From positions 1-64,000 of the forward strand of contig CAWAMJ010000012.1 in the NCBI GenBank assembly GCA_963783085.1: 64,000 nucleotides of DNA, read 5' to 3'. Position 1 is the stretch's first letter, and every line of letters begins with the position of its first letter. This DNA comes from CAVYUC01 sp963783085. Its GTDB lineage: Bacteria; Bacteroidota; Bacteroidia; Bacteroidales; Prolixibacteraceae. The notes beneath the pieces were generated by a model. That model worked only from the letters and a program-made list of their open reading frames with translations. It searched no databases and was not told the origin of the DNA. Shown in pieces: positions 8,356 through 18,200 of the stretch. The position numbers were made by a program, and so were the translations under genes.

Positions 8356-9456
8356 ATGCCAATATACATGGATCGCCACGATGTTTCGGAAGCGGTAACG
8401 GCCGAAATTGTTGCCCAAATTCACCAGGAAGATTTAAAAATCCAGCACAAATACGGCTGCCGTGGTTTAACTTATTGGTTCGATGATATCCGGAAGACTG
8501 CTTTTTGCCTGGTGGAAGCGCCAAACGAAAACGCGATTATCGGAATGCATAAACAGGCGCACGGCGAGGTGCCCCATCAAATCATTGAGGTGGATGCTAC
8601 GATTGTTGAATCGTTTTTAGGCAGAATTGAAGATCCGGAAAAAGCACGAAATACCCATTTAAACATTATCAATGATCCGGCTTTCCGAACGCTGATGGTG
8701 GTGACTGTTGAGCATCATTCCTTTCGGGAACCTAATCCTTTCTCCGGCATTTCAAAAGTGCAACATCTTTATAAACAAATAATTGCTATTCTAAAATCGT
8801 TTGATGGGAACGTAGTCCGGCAAGGCGCGGATGGTTTTTTAATTTCATTTCGATCCATCACCAAAGCAGTTTCATGCGCTTTAAGAATACAAAAGATTTA
8901 CAAAAGTTTCAGAACGCAGTATCAAATTAATTTTACCGAATTAAGCATCGGACTGCACGCTGGTGTTCCGGTAACCGAAAAAAAATCAATTTTTGAAGAT
9001 ACCATTAAACTGGCCCGGCGAATGGGTTATGTTTCAGTGGCTGAAATTGTTGTGTCAACGGAAGTAAAGCATTTATTTGAGAGCGAGAATTTGGGTAAAA
9101 TTATAAACCGGAACAAAATTTACGTTTTAACTTCCGCGGAAGAACAATTCATCAATAATTTCATGGAGTTTATTGAAAAAGAGTGGAAAAACACCGAGTT
9201 AAAAGTTGAAGATTTCGAGAAAAATATAGGAATCAGCAAATCAAAACTCTACCGGGAGATGATTCGGTTAACCGGAAAGTCACCGAATGTGTTTTTACTT
9301 CACTTCAGGTTGCGCAAATCGTTGCAACTGTTGCAACAGCAAAAAGGAAATATATCTGAAGTAGCTTTCGATACCGGATTTAACAGTCCTTCCTATTATG
9401 CAAAATGTTTCCGTAAAAAATATGGGATCATGCCTTCTGAACTGGTGCAGCAATAA
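8356..9456 (+). CDS. DUF4242 / cyclase-like / AraC fusion regulator
   Basis: A 366-residue protein with three parts. Residues 1-85 are a DUF4242 domain (starts MPIYMDRHDV, ends FLGRI), a ferredoxin-like fold also found in SCO4226-type nickel-binding proteins. Residues about 110-255 resemble a class III nucleotide cyclase (LSIGLHAGVPVTEKKSIFED, then LARRMGYVSVAEIVVS), but the metal-binding Asp motif is replaced by VVTVEHHSF, so catalysis is unlikely. Residues 270-364 are an AraC helix-turn-helix pair (SKSKLYREMIRLTGKSP; GNISEVAFDTGFNSPSYYAKCFRKKYG). It is followed by a truncated haemoglobin and a cupin gene on the same strand, so it probably senses a small ligand or metal and controls them (inference). 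Confidence 0.8.
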   Translation: MPIYMDRHDVSEAVTAEIVAQIHQEDLKIQHKYGCRGLTYWFDDIRKTAFCLVEAPNENAIIGMHKQAHGEVPHQIIEVDATIVESFLGRIEDPEKARNTHLNIINDPAFRTLMVVTVEHHSFREPNPFSGISKVQHLYKQIIAILKSFDGNVVRQGADGFLISFRSITKAVSCALRIQKIYKSFRTQYQINFTELSIGLHAGVPVTEKKSIFEDTIKLARRMGYVSVAEIVVSTEVKHLFESENLGKIINRNKIYVLTSAEEQFINNFMEFIEKEWKNTELKVEDFEKNIGISKSKLYREMIRLTGKSPNVFLLHFRLRKSLQLLQQQKGNISEVAFDTGFNSPSYYAKCFRKKYGIMPSELVQQ

Positions 9457-9549
9457 TCCTGTTGCGATTTCATTTTCATGAATTGGTTTCCTGAACCAAA
9501 ATTGCTTGCAGAAGAACCATTTGTGCTATTCATTGCATTTTACTTGCCG

Positions 9550-9557
9550 TAAATTTG
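9550..9557 (+). promoter_or_regulatory. Candidate Bacteroidota -7 element
   Basis: TAAATTTG matches the Bacteroidota -7 consensus TAnnTTTG and lies 28 bp before the haemoglobin start. No well-spaced -33 TTTG is seen. Confidence 0.4.
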
Positions 9558-9584
9558 ATAGCAAACGTTTAATGGTAAAAAATA

Positions 9585-10034
9585 ATGAAAAAGCAATTCA
9601 CAATTCTGTTTGCACTTTTAACCACCACGTGCTTAATAAGTGCTGAAACGCCTTCCGCAGAAACGAAAACACTTTTCGAGAGATTGGGCGGAACAGCTGG
9701 TATCACGTCAATTGTTGACGATGTAATTGAAGCGCACATGAATAATCCGGCAATTAATGCCCGGTTTAAACCTTACCAGGAGCAACCCGAACGGCTTGCA
9801 GAAATCAGGCAACATACCATCGAATTTTTTAGTGCCGGAAGCGGCGGTCCGGTTGAATACAAAGGCAGGGATATGCCGGCCACGCACCAGGGAATGCACA
9901 TTACCGCCGAAGAATACATGTATGTAATTGACGATATAATGGGAGTTTTGGAAAAACATAATATTGATGAGCAATCGAAAAAGGATGTGCTTGCCATTCT
10001 CTGGTCGTTAAAAGATACAATAATGTCGAAATAA
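9585..10034 (+). CDS. Truncated haemoglobin, group 1, exported
   Basis: A 149-residue protein with an N-terminal signal peptide (MKKQFTILFALLTTTCLISA) and a group 1 truncated globin domain: TLFERLGGTAGITSIVDDVI at the start, then a His-bearing helix around PATHQGMHITAEEY and a C-terminal helix with ILWSLKDTI. These proteins bind haem and react with O2 or NO. Export to the periplasm is predicted from the leader. It lies 20 nt upstream of the cupin gene and downstream of the AraC fusion regulator, so a shared response to nitrosative, oxidative or chlorine stress is conceivable (inference). Confidence 0.88.
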   Translation: MKKQFTILFALLTTTCLISAETPSAETKTLFERLGGTAGITSIVDDVIEAHMNNPAINARFKPYQEQPERLAEIRQHTIEFFSAGSGGPVEYKGRDMPATHQGMHITAEEYMYVIDDIMGVLEKHNIDEQSKKDVLAILWSLKDTIMSK

Positions 10035-10053
10035 AAAATGGAGGATCAAAAAA

Positions 10054-10440
10054 ATGAAAATTGCAAAAGAAAACATTGATGTAAAAATGAAAATTCCCGG
10101 CGCTGTTATTCGTCAGAAGACTGGTTTCGGCGATGCATCCGGGTTGGGAAAAATCAGCGGCGAATATTTCAGCCTTTCTGCAGGAGTGGATACTACCCCG
10201 CTATTTGTGGGACTTGAAGGAAACCTCTGCCAGTGCCCGCACTGGGGTTATGTTTTGTCTGGTCAGCTCACAACCACCGATGCCCATGGTATTCAGGAAA
10301 CGGTAAATGCAAACGACATGTTTTACTGGCCGGCCGGACATAACGTCAAGGTCAATGCCGATGCGGAGATAATCATGTTCAGCCCTCAGCATGAACACAC
10401 CCATGTTATTAACCACATGATTGAGAAGACCCGGAATTAA
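10054..10440 (+). CDS. Cupin-fold protein
   Basis: 128 residues with a single cupin barrel. The segment CQCPHWGYVLSGQLTTTDAHG corresponds to cupin motif 1 and MFYWPAGHNVKVNADAEIIMF to motif 2, followed by a His-rich tail (PQHEHTHVINHM) that could add metal ligands. A clear GGAGG ribosome-binding site lies 11 nt before the ATG, unusually strong for this window. It forms a two-gene unit with the haemoglobin. No substrate can be named. Confidence 0.7.
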   Translation: MKIAKENIDVKMKIPGAVIRQKTGFGDASGLGKISGEYFSLSAGVDTTPLFVGLEGNLCQCPHWGYVLSGQLTTTDAHGIQETVNANDMFYWPAGHNVKVNADAEIIMFSPQHEHTHVINHMIEKTRN

Positions 10441-11477
10441 GATTAAATGGCATGGACAATTTCCTCCGTTTATTTTAAATCCTGTTTTTGATAGTAATAA
10501 TCCGGTGCAGGATAATCGTTCCAAAGCGGTGCGTGCTGATTGTCCGGCTCCGCTATTGCGCAATTCCATCACGTAATGAACATATCGCCCTCCGCTGGTT
10601 CGCATTTATTGGCTCACCTTGAAATTTCGGTGGACTTTTAAATTTGTCAAAATTTTCTTCGGCAGTTTTGGACTTATTCGTGGTTTGGGATACTTCTTTT
10701 TATTTTGCTTTTAACTTTTTCTTCCCCGATACTATAAACTTTATGGTATCGGGATTCCAATTCGTTCAACATGATGAGAAAAGTAACCTCCAATGGGATG
10801 CCTTTGGCAAAAAGAATCTTGAAAAAAATAAGCTTCCACCCGCTCCAGACTTTCTTTTCGGCTTACGTATTACGGCTACTTCAGCCGGAAAGTTGGTTCA
10901 CCCCCTCCCCGCCCAGTCGTGCGCACCTTATCCTGATTCCATCAGGATTTTAGGATACCAAACATCCAGTCAAATGGCGCACTAACCATCCGAGGCCAAA
11001 ATGACGAAGTAATTTAACATTGCAACCAACCCTACAGCAGTGGACCGGCCTCTTTTTATCAATCCCGGAATCAAAACAAAACCTTAGCGAGAAGGAGAAG
11101 TTCCGAGTGAGCGAGGAAATCACTCCTTCGAGGTTTGGTTTAGTGAAGATGATGGGTGAAGATAAAAAGCAGCCTTGACTTTTTTGTTTACTTTTTGCGT
11201 CAAGGCAAAAAGTAAAATCTGCCTGATAAGGCGAATGTTTCAATTTGCTACATAGATAATTTTGGAAAACGCATAAAATTTTAATCCACCAGAAATATAA
11301 AGTGATCCCATTTATTCCGTGGGAATGCCTTCGGCGTAATCCATGCTTTTTAAAAAATTTGGCACCGGATTTGAAATCGTTGCCAGCACTTCGAAATGAA
11401 AAGTACTGTGGAAACACAAACTTTCACCTTGTAAGTTCGGTAAATTAGTATGTTTATTGTCTGTACCCGCTTTTATG
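10441..11477. other. 1-kb intergenic stretch with repeats
   Basis: No convincing gene. Open frames near 10,644-10,985 and 10,950-11,417 lack recognisable motifs and have odd composition. The stretch holds several inverted repeats: a TCCTGAT/ATCAGGA hairpin near 10,931, the TTAGCGAG-AAGGAG element at about 11,089-11,146, and the GCCTTGAC/GTCAAGGC pair at 11,172-11,206. It looks like a site where small repeats have accumulated. Confidence 0.55.
11172..11206. repeat. GCCTTGAC/GTCAAGGC inverted repeat
   Basis: An 8-bp perfect stem with a 19-nt T-rich loop, flanked on the right by AAAAAGTAAA, which is complementary to TTTACTTTTT inside the loop and allows an alternative fold. Similar TTGA...TCAAGG elements are common between genes in Bacteroidota genomes (from memory). 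No T-tract follows the stem, so it is not a clear terminator. Confidence 0.4.
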
Positions 11478-12191
11478 CTATCGTTCCAGCCGTTCCAGTA
11501 CTTCCGTTTTGTAACTCCGGCTAACGGGAACCTGCTTTTTCCCGATTTCCACCAACTCGCTGGTAAAGGAATCGATTTTAACGAGCGCAACAACAAACGA
11601 ACGGTGCGTACGAAGAAATTCGTCCTTCGGCAGTTTTGCCTCGATGCTGGTGATGGTTTCCCGTGTGACAACTGTTTTATCCTCCAGGTGAATTTTTACG
11701 TAATCGCTTAAACTTTCGATGAAAAGGATTTCAGAAAAACAGATTTTTACCATTTTCCTGTCGGAACGCACAAAAAAATAATCGCTTTTTTCAGGCACCA
11801 GTTCATTGGTTTCGGGAACGGGAACCGGCGTATTTTCATCCAGGTACTTGTTGATGGCCTGCAGCAATCGTTCAAACGAGATGGGTTTGAGCAGGTAATC
11901 CACCGCACGCAAATCGAAACCATCCACGGCATATTCGCGGTACGCAGTGGTAAAAATAATTTTCACCTCCCGGTTTATCGATCGGGCCAGCGACAACCCT
12001 GAAAACTCCGGCATGTTGATGTCGAGAAAAACAAGATCGATTTTTTCCGCGCTCAGCAGGTTGAACGCTTCCACAGCATTTTTGCAGCTTCCGGCAATGT
12101 TTATGACCGCAATTTTGGAGAGGTGGTTTTCGAGAATTTCCCGCGCCACCGGTTCATCATCCACAATGATGCATTGAATCGTTTTCTGCAT
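11478..12191 (-). CDS. LytTR-family response regulator
   Basis: 237 residues: a receiver domain (1-120) with acidic D11-D12, phospho-acceptor D57 in FLDINMPEFSG, a T-T-A switch and the K-P-I motif, then a LytTR DNA-binding domain (about 135-237) with FFVRSDRKMVKICFSEILFI and FLRTHRSFVVAL. It overlaps the upstream histidine kinase gene by 35 nt, so the two are co-transcribed and probably translationally coupled. The target genes are not evident; the divergent ExbB-like/TPR pair beyond the kinase is a possibility (inference). Confidence 0.93.
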   Translation of the reverse strand: MQKTIQCIIVDDEPVAREILENHLSKIAVINIAGSCKNAVEAFNLLSAEKIDLVFLDINMPEFSGLSLARSINREVKIIFTTAYREYAVDGFDLRAVDYLLKPISFERLLQAINKYLDENTPVPVPETNELVPEKSDYFFVRSDRKMVKICFSEILFIESLSDYVKIHLEDKTVVTRETITSIEAKLPKDEFLRTHRSFVVALVKIDSFTSELVEIGKKQVPVSRSYKTEVLERLER

Positions 12192-13254
12192 TTTCAGCTT
12201 CTTTTAAATTTTGAATGATTAATTCAGCAAAATACCAGTGGGCCTTCTTTTCAGCAGTGAGCCGGTAATTGTTCCCGTAATTCAAATCGAGCCGCTTCCG
12301 GATGTTTTCCAGGCCGATTCCGCCGTTTTGCGATTGGTCGTCCGATTCGCGAAAGGAATTCCCTATGGAAAAAGACAACCGGTTTCCAACCACGGAAATC
12401 CCGATTTTGATGGTTAAAAATCCCTCTTCGAGTGTGCCGTGCTTAAATGCATTTTCCACAAACGGAATTAGAAGCATCGGCGCCACGCGGATATTCTCAT
12501 TGATTTCACCGGCCGAAAACTCCACTTTCAACGTATCCTGAAACCGGATTTTCTCCAGTTCGATGTACTCTCTGATGTGCAGTACCTCTTCCTTCAAACT
12601 CACGTTGGGTTTGTTTACCTGGTACAAAATGTAATCGAGCAGGTTCGAGAGTTTCAGGATAATTTCGGGGGTTTGTTTCGATTGCCGAAGCGCAAATCCG
12701 TAAATGGTATTTAAGGTGTTGAACAGAAAATGCGGATGAATCTGTCGTTTCAGGTAATGCAATTCCTGTTCTTTCAACTGAAGCTGGGTCGCCAGTATTT
12801 TGTTTTGAAGCTCCTTGTTTACCGAAGCAGTTTTAAAGTTGTGATTCAGCACCGTTACAAAACTAACCACACCGGCCACCAGGTAAACCAAAAGCAGGAT
12901 AAACAGGAAATTTTTGCTCATGGGCGGCATCACCGAAATGTTGAAACTGAGTAAAAAGATGAGGCATCCGTAAATCACCAGCACAATGATGTACGATGAA
13001 AAAACGAAGGTGTAAAAACTGTACAACGCAAATTTGCCGTACCTTTTGGCAAGCAGGTAGCGCGGAATCAGGAAATAAACCACGAAATAGGTGACCATCA
13101 TCGTAACGGGCAACAGGCAGCCCGAGAACCAGGTAATATATACTTTGTCGCTGGAGTTGTAGCTGAAAAAATAGAAGTAGAAAAACCAGACGCCTATCCA
13201 GAAGAGAACGTGAAAAAGGATAGTTTTCGGTTTTATTTTTATCGCGCGGTTCAT
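12157..13254 (-). CDS. LytS-type sensor histidine kinase
   Basis: 365 residues with four predicted membrane helices (about 12-30, 44-63, 79-104 and 115-136), a short coiled coil, and a His_kinase (PF06580) domain. The H-box RQIHPHFLFNTLNTIYGF carries the phospho-accepting His, and an HATPase_c domain follows with PFVENAFKHG (N box) and GGIGLENIRKRL (G box). No periplasmic sensor domain is visible, so sensing is probably within the membrane or by a partner. It is paired with the overlapping LytTR regulator downstream. Confidence 0.92.
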   Translation of the reverse strand: MNRAIKIKPKTILFHVLFWIGVWFFYFYFFSYNSSDKVYITWFSGCLLPVTMMVTYFVVYFLIPRYLLAKRYGKFALYSFYTFVFSSYIIVLVIYGCLIFLLSFNISVMPPMSKNFLFILLLVYLVAGVVSFVTVLNHNFKTASVNKELQNKILATQLQLKEQELHYLKRQIHPHFLFNTLNTIYGFALRQSKQTPEIILKLSNLLDYILYQVNKPNVSLKEEVLHIREYIELEKIRFQDTLKVEFSAGEINENIRVAPMLLIPFVENAFKHGTLEEGFLTIKIGISVVGNRLSFSIGNSFRESDDQSQNGGIGLENIRKRLDLNYGNNYRLTAEKKAHWYFAELIIQNLKEAENAENDSMHHCG

Positions 13255-13462
13255 TAAACAATATTACTGAAAATACGGGTAGTAACCTTTTTTTATCGAT
13301 GAAATACATCTTCCGTAAACGATTCTGCAAAACGATAGCTTTTCCCGTTTTGTCGCTTTATATTTGCTGAAAAGCGCGATAATTTGCTTAACCGTCTCAA
13401 TCAAAAAAACGGGAACTGAATCTGCTTTATCTTTGATTCAGTACAATTAAAAATCAACAATC

Positions 13463-13840
13463 ATGACCGGATTATTTGAAAAATTCATGGACGGCGGCCC
13501 TGCTTTCACCATTCCGCTTTTTCTGTTATTTCTGGTGGCAATAGCACTTTTTATCTGGGGATTTCTGAAAAGGGAGAATAACGAAAAAGCAATTAACCTG
13601 CTCAATCATTTCGGCTGGTTTGCGGTTGCCTGGGGCTTTTTGGGCCGGACTTTCGGGTTAATCAATGCCTTTAACGAAGTTGCAGCCCATGGCGAACTGA
13701 CCCCCCGTGCACTTGCCGGTGGCCTGAAAATGGCGCTGGTCGATCCGCTGCTCGGGATTGTAATATTCCTGGTAGCCCGCGCCGGAATAATTATTCTCGT
13801 TGGCTTGAAAAGAAAAACCAGTAAAACATCATTAAAATGA
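13463..13840 (+). CDS. ExbB/MotA-like membrane protein
   Basis: 125 residues with three membrane helices (about 14-34, 48-68, 92-115). The segment ALAGGLKMALVDPLLGIVIFL matches the core of MotA/TolQ/ExbB proton-channel proteins, but the protein is much shorter than canonical ExbB (about 230 residues) and no ExbD/TolR partner is nearby. It overlaps the next gene by 4 nt (ATGA) and is divergent from the LytS/LytTR pair. It may be a regulatory target of that pair rather than an energy-transducing channel. Confidence 0.65.
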   Translation: MTGLFEKFMDGGPAFTIPLFLLFLVAIALFIWGFLKRENNEKAINLLNHFGWFAVAWGFLGRTFGLINAFNEVAAHGELTPRALAGGLKMALVDPLLGIVIFLVARAGIIILVGLKRKTSKTSLK

Positions 13841-14607
13841 AAACGACCATACGACTTTTAACCGTTCTTTTCCTTCTCTTTTGCGGAACGTTAAATGCCC
13901 AGGATTCTCTACAGGGGAAATGGGTGCGAATGGGCCACTCAGGGCCTGTGGCACTCGAGTTTAAACCGAATGGAACAGCGGAAGTAGATTTTGGCAACGA
14001 TCAAAGCACCGATGTGGTGACCGATTATGGAATTGACAAAAATACCATTCGTTTCAGCGATAAGGAAGGCGCCATGTGCCCGGAACCCGGCGAATATACG
14101 TTTGATAAAACCTATTATTACGTGGCGTTCGATTTGGTGGACGACATGTGCAACGGTCGCATCCAGATGACTATGGGATACTGGACCAAACCCAATTTCG
14201 AAGAATTGCTCGGGGCACTGGGGCAAAAAATCTCGGAAACACAAAACCCGGAGTTAAACCTGGCCCGGGCACGGATTTATTTGGCCACCGGCAAAGCGCA
14301 GAAAGCCAAAGCAGACCTCGACGTTTACCTGGCACAAAATCCGAATGATGCACGCGCTTTCATTAACCGCGCTGCCACCCGGTTTCCTGCCGATATGAAA
14401 GGCGCTGTTGATGATTGCAGCAGAGCCATTACTTTGGATCCGGAAAATAAAAATGCGTATTTCCTGCGCGGACTGGCACGCTATGAATTGGGCGAAAAAG
14501 AAAAAGCCTGCCAAGATTTTAGCCGGGCTATTGAGTTGGGGTTTTCGATTTTGAGAATAGCGGAGGAGCAACGATGTGAGGAATTTTGGAATTCATCCGG
14601 AAAATAG
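13837..14607 (+). CDS. Exported TPR-repeat protein
   Basis: 256 residues with a signal peptide (MKTTIRLLTVLFLLFCGTLNAQ). The N-terminal half (25-125) is a small beta-rich domain beginning GKWVRMG, lipocalin-like in style. The C-terminal half contains about three tetratricopeptide units, for example ARARIYLATGKAQKAKADLD and NKNAYFLRGLARYELGEKEKA. It is translationally coupled to the ExbB-like gene by an ATGA overlap. TPR units usually mediate protein contacts; the partner is unknown. Confidence 0.75.
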   Translation: MKTTIRLLTVLFLLFCGTLNAQDSLQGKWVRMGHSGPVALEFKPNGTAEVDFGNDQSTDVVTDYGIDKNTIRFSDKEGAMCPEPGEYTFDKTYYYVAFDLVDDMCNGRIQMTMGYWTKPNFEELLGALGQKISETQNPELNLARARIYLATGKAQKAKADLDVYLAQNPNDARAFINRAATRFPADMKGAVDDCSRAITLDPENKNAYFLRGLARYELGEKEKACQDFSRAIELGFSILRIAEEQRCEEFWNSSGK

Positions 14608-14611
14608 CTCA

Positions 14612-15025
14612 CTAAAACTGCTTCCACCATTTCCCAAAAAAATGCGAAAACTGGTTATTAAATAAAACAACTTTCAGCTTATCGCAAAAAATTGAAAGGG
14701 AATTAAAAAAACGCCCATCTGGCAGGTTATGAAGAAAAATTACATGTTCTACTGGGACCGACGGGTCCTTTCTAAACCGAATTGGCGATAAACCATCTTT
14801 ATTTTTAAATATCCTGCTAAAGTTTGACAGATTTTTGAAGCCGGAATTAAATGCAATTTCAGAAATACTTTGTTTTGTAGTGCTTAACAATATTTTGGCA
14901 TGTTTAAGTCATTTGTTAGTTGACCATTTATCAAATGTGGTGTGGTAACTTTCAAAAACCTCCTTTTTAAATGCAGACAGACTGGGACTTAAAATTCGGA
15001 CATATTCTTCAAGGTTTAAAAATAT
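14612..15025 (-). pseudogene. AraC-family regulator C-terminal remnant
   Basis: The minus strand reads LSPSLSAFKKEVFESYHTTFDKW (positions about 15,000 downward), a stop TGA where the family has Trp in the K-W-L motif, then LKHAKILLSTTKQSISEIAF followed by NSGFKNLSNFSRIFKNKDGLSP. This is the two-helix DNA-binding domain of an AraC regulator. The TGG-to-TGA change removes the second half, and nothing resembling a sensor domain is seen upstream. The frame runs on to 14,612 with unrelated sequence. Confidence 0.65.
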
Positions 15026-15226
15026 TAAGACATTGAAAAAATATCTGGATAATAAACAAGTGTGCCTAATTTGTAAATTTTCTATTGCTTTAATATTCGC
15101 AAAGTACGTGAATTTTGATTTTTGCAGTATTTCCCGATTCAGAAAGATACTTTCTAAAACAAATTCATTCTTTTATTATTTAATAATGACCAAATTACTT
15201 AATTTTATTCCTAAAATCAACTTACA

Positions 15227-18200
15227 ATGAAAAAACTATACTTAATCCTAACAATAATCTTTATACCTATTCTGTTATTTGCACAAGAAGACATTGAACC
15301 TCCAGTTTTAAAAGATTTCTCTTATACTCCTACAACTGTCGATGTATCTGATTCAATACAAAAAGTTTTTTATTCCATTGTTCTTTTAGACAGTCTCTCA
15401 AGGGTTTATTCCTTCTATTTTGAATTTGATAGTCCTTCACTTACACAAAAATCACAAGGAAATGTAATCCAAAATGTTATTATCGAAAATTTCACTAAAA
15501 CTTTTACTGGGTATACTGAAATAAACCAATATGCTGAACAAGGTCAGTGGCATTTAAACAGTATTACTGCCAGAGATTCTGCAGGAAACCAAGCATCCTA
15601 TTCAGAAACTCAATTAATTGATTTAGGATATAACACGGTTTTAAATGTCTATTCTACTGTTGAGCCGCGTTTGTTGTTGGGGGTATCATCAGATAGTATC
15701 TCATTGGATTTTTTAGTAGGAGTAAGTGAATCATTTAATATTACATCAAATACAAGCTGGAATATTACAGATAATGCAGACTGGCTTGATGTTGTTCCAA
15801 ACTCTGGCATAAATAATGGAAGCATTACTGTAATGGCTAATACAACAAATAACGGGTCGGAACCACGACAGGCAACAATTATGATTTCCGGTACAGGAAT
15901 ACAAACTAAAACAATTTCCGTAACACAGAAGAATGCTCCATTTTGGAATGCTATACCTCTCACGCTCGGAGCCTCTCCAATAGTTGCCGCAATAAATTCA
16001 CCTGGTGAGGAAAACTGGTACTCCTTACCGACGCTTAATAGTTTTAGCCAATTAGCAATTGCTACATACGGCAACACTGATATCCATATGGAATTTTATG
16101 ATTACAACTTCGAATCCTATCCTTCTGAAACATTTAACTTGTTGCAGGAAGATGATAATAGCGGATTAGATAATAATGCATTGATAGCTACAAATTCATT
16201 GCTGTATAGGTATGACAGATACTATGTTAAGATTAAAGGTTCAAATCCCGGTGTAACAGGTAGTTATTCTATTGATGTTAACTTTTGTACTGGTTACACG
16301 GATATATTCAATTCAACATCTTTGAGTGCCAACCGACAGGCTATGCCAATACAAATTAATGATAATTATTCTATTAACAGCATTTCAATGTACCATAATG
16401 GTGGTTATGGAAATGTATTGTTAGGTGTATATTCCTTTGGTTCTCCATCTAGACTTCTTGGAGTAACTGAAATAACACCAGTAAATATATCAGAAGGCTG
16501 GCAAACTATCCAACTTAAAAGTCCAGTGATAATAGCCCCACCAGGAGCAGTGTGGTTGGCTTGGGTATTTGAAGATAATCCAGGAGTCAGATATACTACC
16601 GAATTTCCAAAGATAAGTATAGAGGGTGAGGCAATACAATCAATAGATACTTGGTCAAATGGCATGCCTTCAATATTTGGAGATGTAACTTATGAACATA
16701 AAAAATATTCGATATTTTGTACATTCTCTCAAACACTTACCTGTTATCTTTTTGCTTCTTCATATAACATTGAATTTGATAATACTGAAAATACCGAAAG
16801 TTTCACTATTACATCTAATTACAACTGGAATATTGATTATGCTTTTCCAGCTACATTGAATTTTTCTTCAACATCTGGAACTGCCGCTGCGGAAACCACT
16901 ATTTCGATTACTGCACCTGAAAATACTTCGCCTGATCCACTTTCAGGCACAATAACAATTACAAACGATTGTGGGAATGAGCAGGTAATATCGTTATCTC
17001 AATCAGGAATCTGTAATTTGTCAATTTCAACAAACAAAATTGTATTTGACAATACAGGAAGTCCACAGAACTTTACACTTACCTCCAATGATAACTGGAG
17101 TGTTGAATATGACTTTCCCACAATGTTAGAGTTTTCATCAACCTCAGGAGAGGCAGGTGAGGATATTTCTGTATCGGTAACCGCAACTGGAAACACTTCA
17201 CCTGAACAACTTTCAGGCACAGTAACAATTACAAACGATTGTGGGAATGAGCAGGTAATATCGTTATCTCAATCAGGAACCTGTAATTTGTCAATTTCAA
17301 CAAACAACATTGTATTTGACAGTACAGGAAGTCCACAGAACTTTAAACTTACCTCCAATGATAACTGGAGCGTTGAATACGACTTTCCCACAATGTTAGA
17401 GTTTTCATCAACCTCAGGAGAGGCAGGTGAGGATATTTCTGTATCGGTAACCGCACCTGAAAACACTTCGCCTGATCAACTTTCAGGCACAGTAACAATT
17501 ACAAACAATTGTGGAAAGGTGCAGGTAATATCGTTATCTCAATCAGGAACCTGTAATTTGTCAATTTCAACAAACGACATTTTATTTGACAATACAGGAA
17601 GCCCACAGAACTTTACACTTACCTCCAATGATAACTGGAGTATTGAATATGACTTTCCCATAATGTTAGAGTTTTCATCAACCTCAGGAGAGGCAGGTGA
17701 GGATATTTCTGTATCGGTAACCGCACCTGAAAACACTTCGCCTGATCAACTTTCAGGCACAGTAACAATTACAAACAATTGTGGAAAGGTGCAGGTAATA
17801 TCGTTGTCTCAATCAGAATCCTGTAACTTATCAATTTCAACAAACAACATTGTATTTGATAAATATGGGAGCACAGAAAGTTTCACTATCACCTCAAACA
17901 ATAGTTGGAATATTATATCGAATTATCCATCGATAGTTGGATTTTCGTCAACATCAGGAGAACCAGGTGAGGATATTTCTATTTCTGTTTTAGCTCCTAA
18001 AAATATTTCAGGAGATACACTTTCAGGAGAAATAATAATTTACAATGACTGTGAAAAACAGAAAATTTCTATAGCTCAGCCTGGCATAACTGTAGGAAAT
18101 TCTGATTATATTATAAAATCTTTAACATATTATCCAAATCCATTTTCAAAAGAACTAATCATTGAATTTAATTCTATTACCGAAGATTTTGTCGAGATAG

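Noticed and set aside
10644..11417. Open frames on both strands between the cupin and LytTR genes
   Set aside because: No recognisable motif, unusual composition, and overlap with inverted repeats; treated as non-coding.
16741..18087. 270-bp repeats as a non-coding satellite
   Set aside because: The period is a multiple of three and encodes BACON-like domains in one continuous frame.
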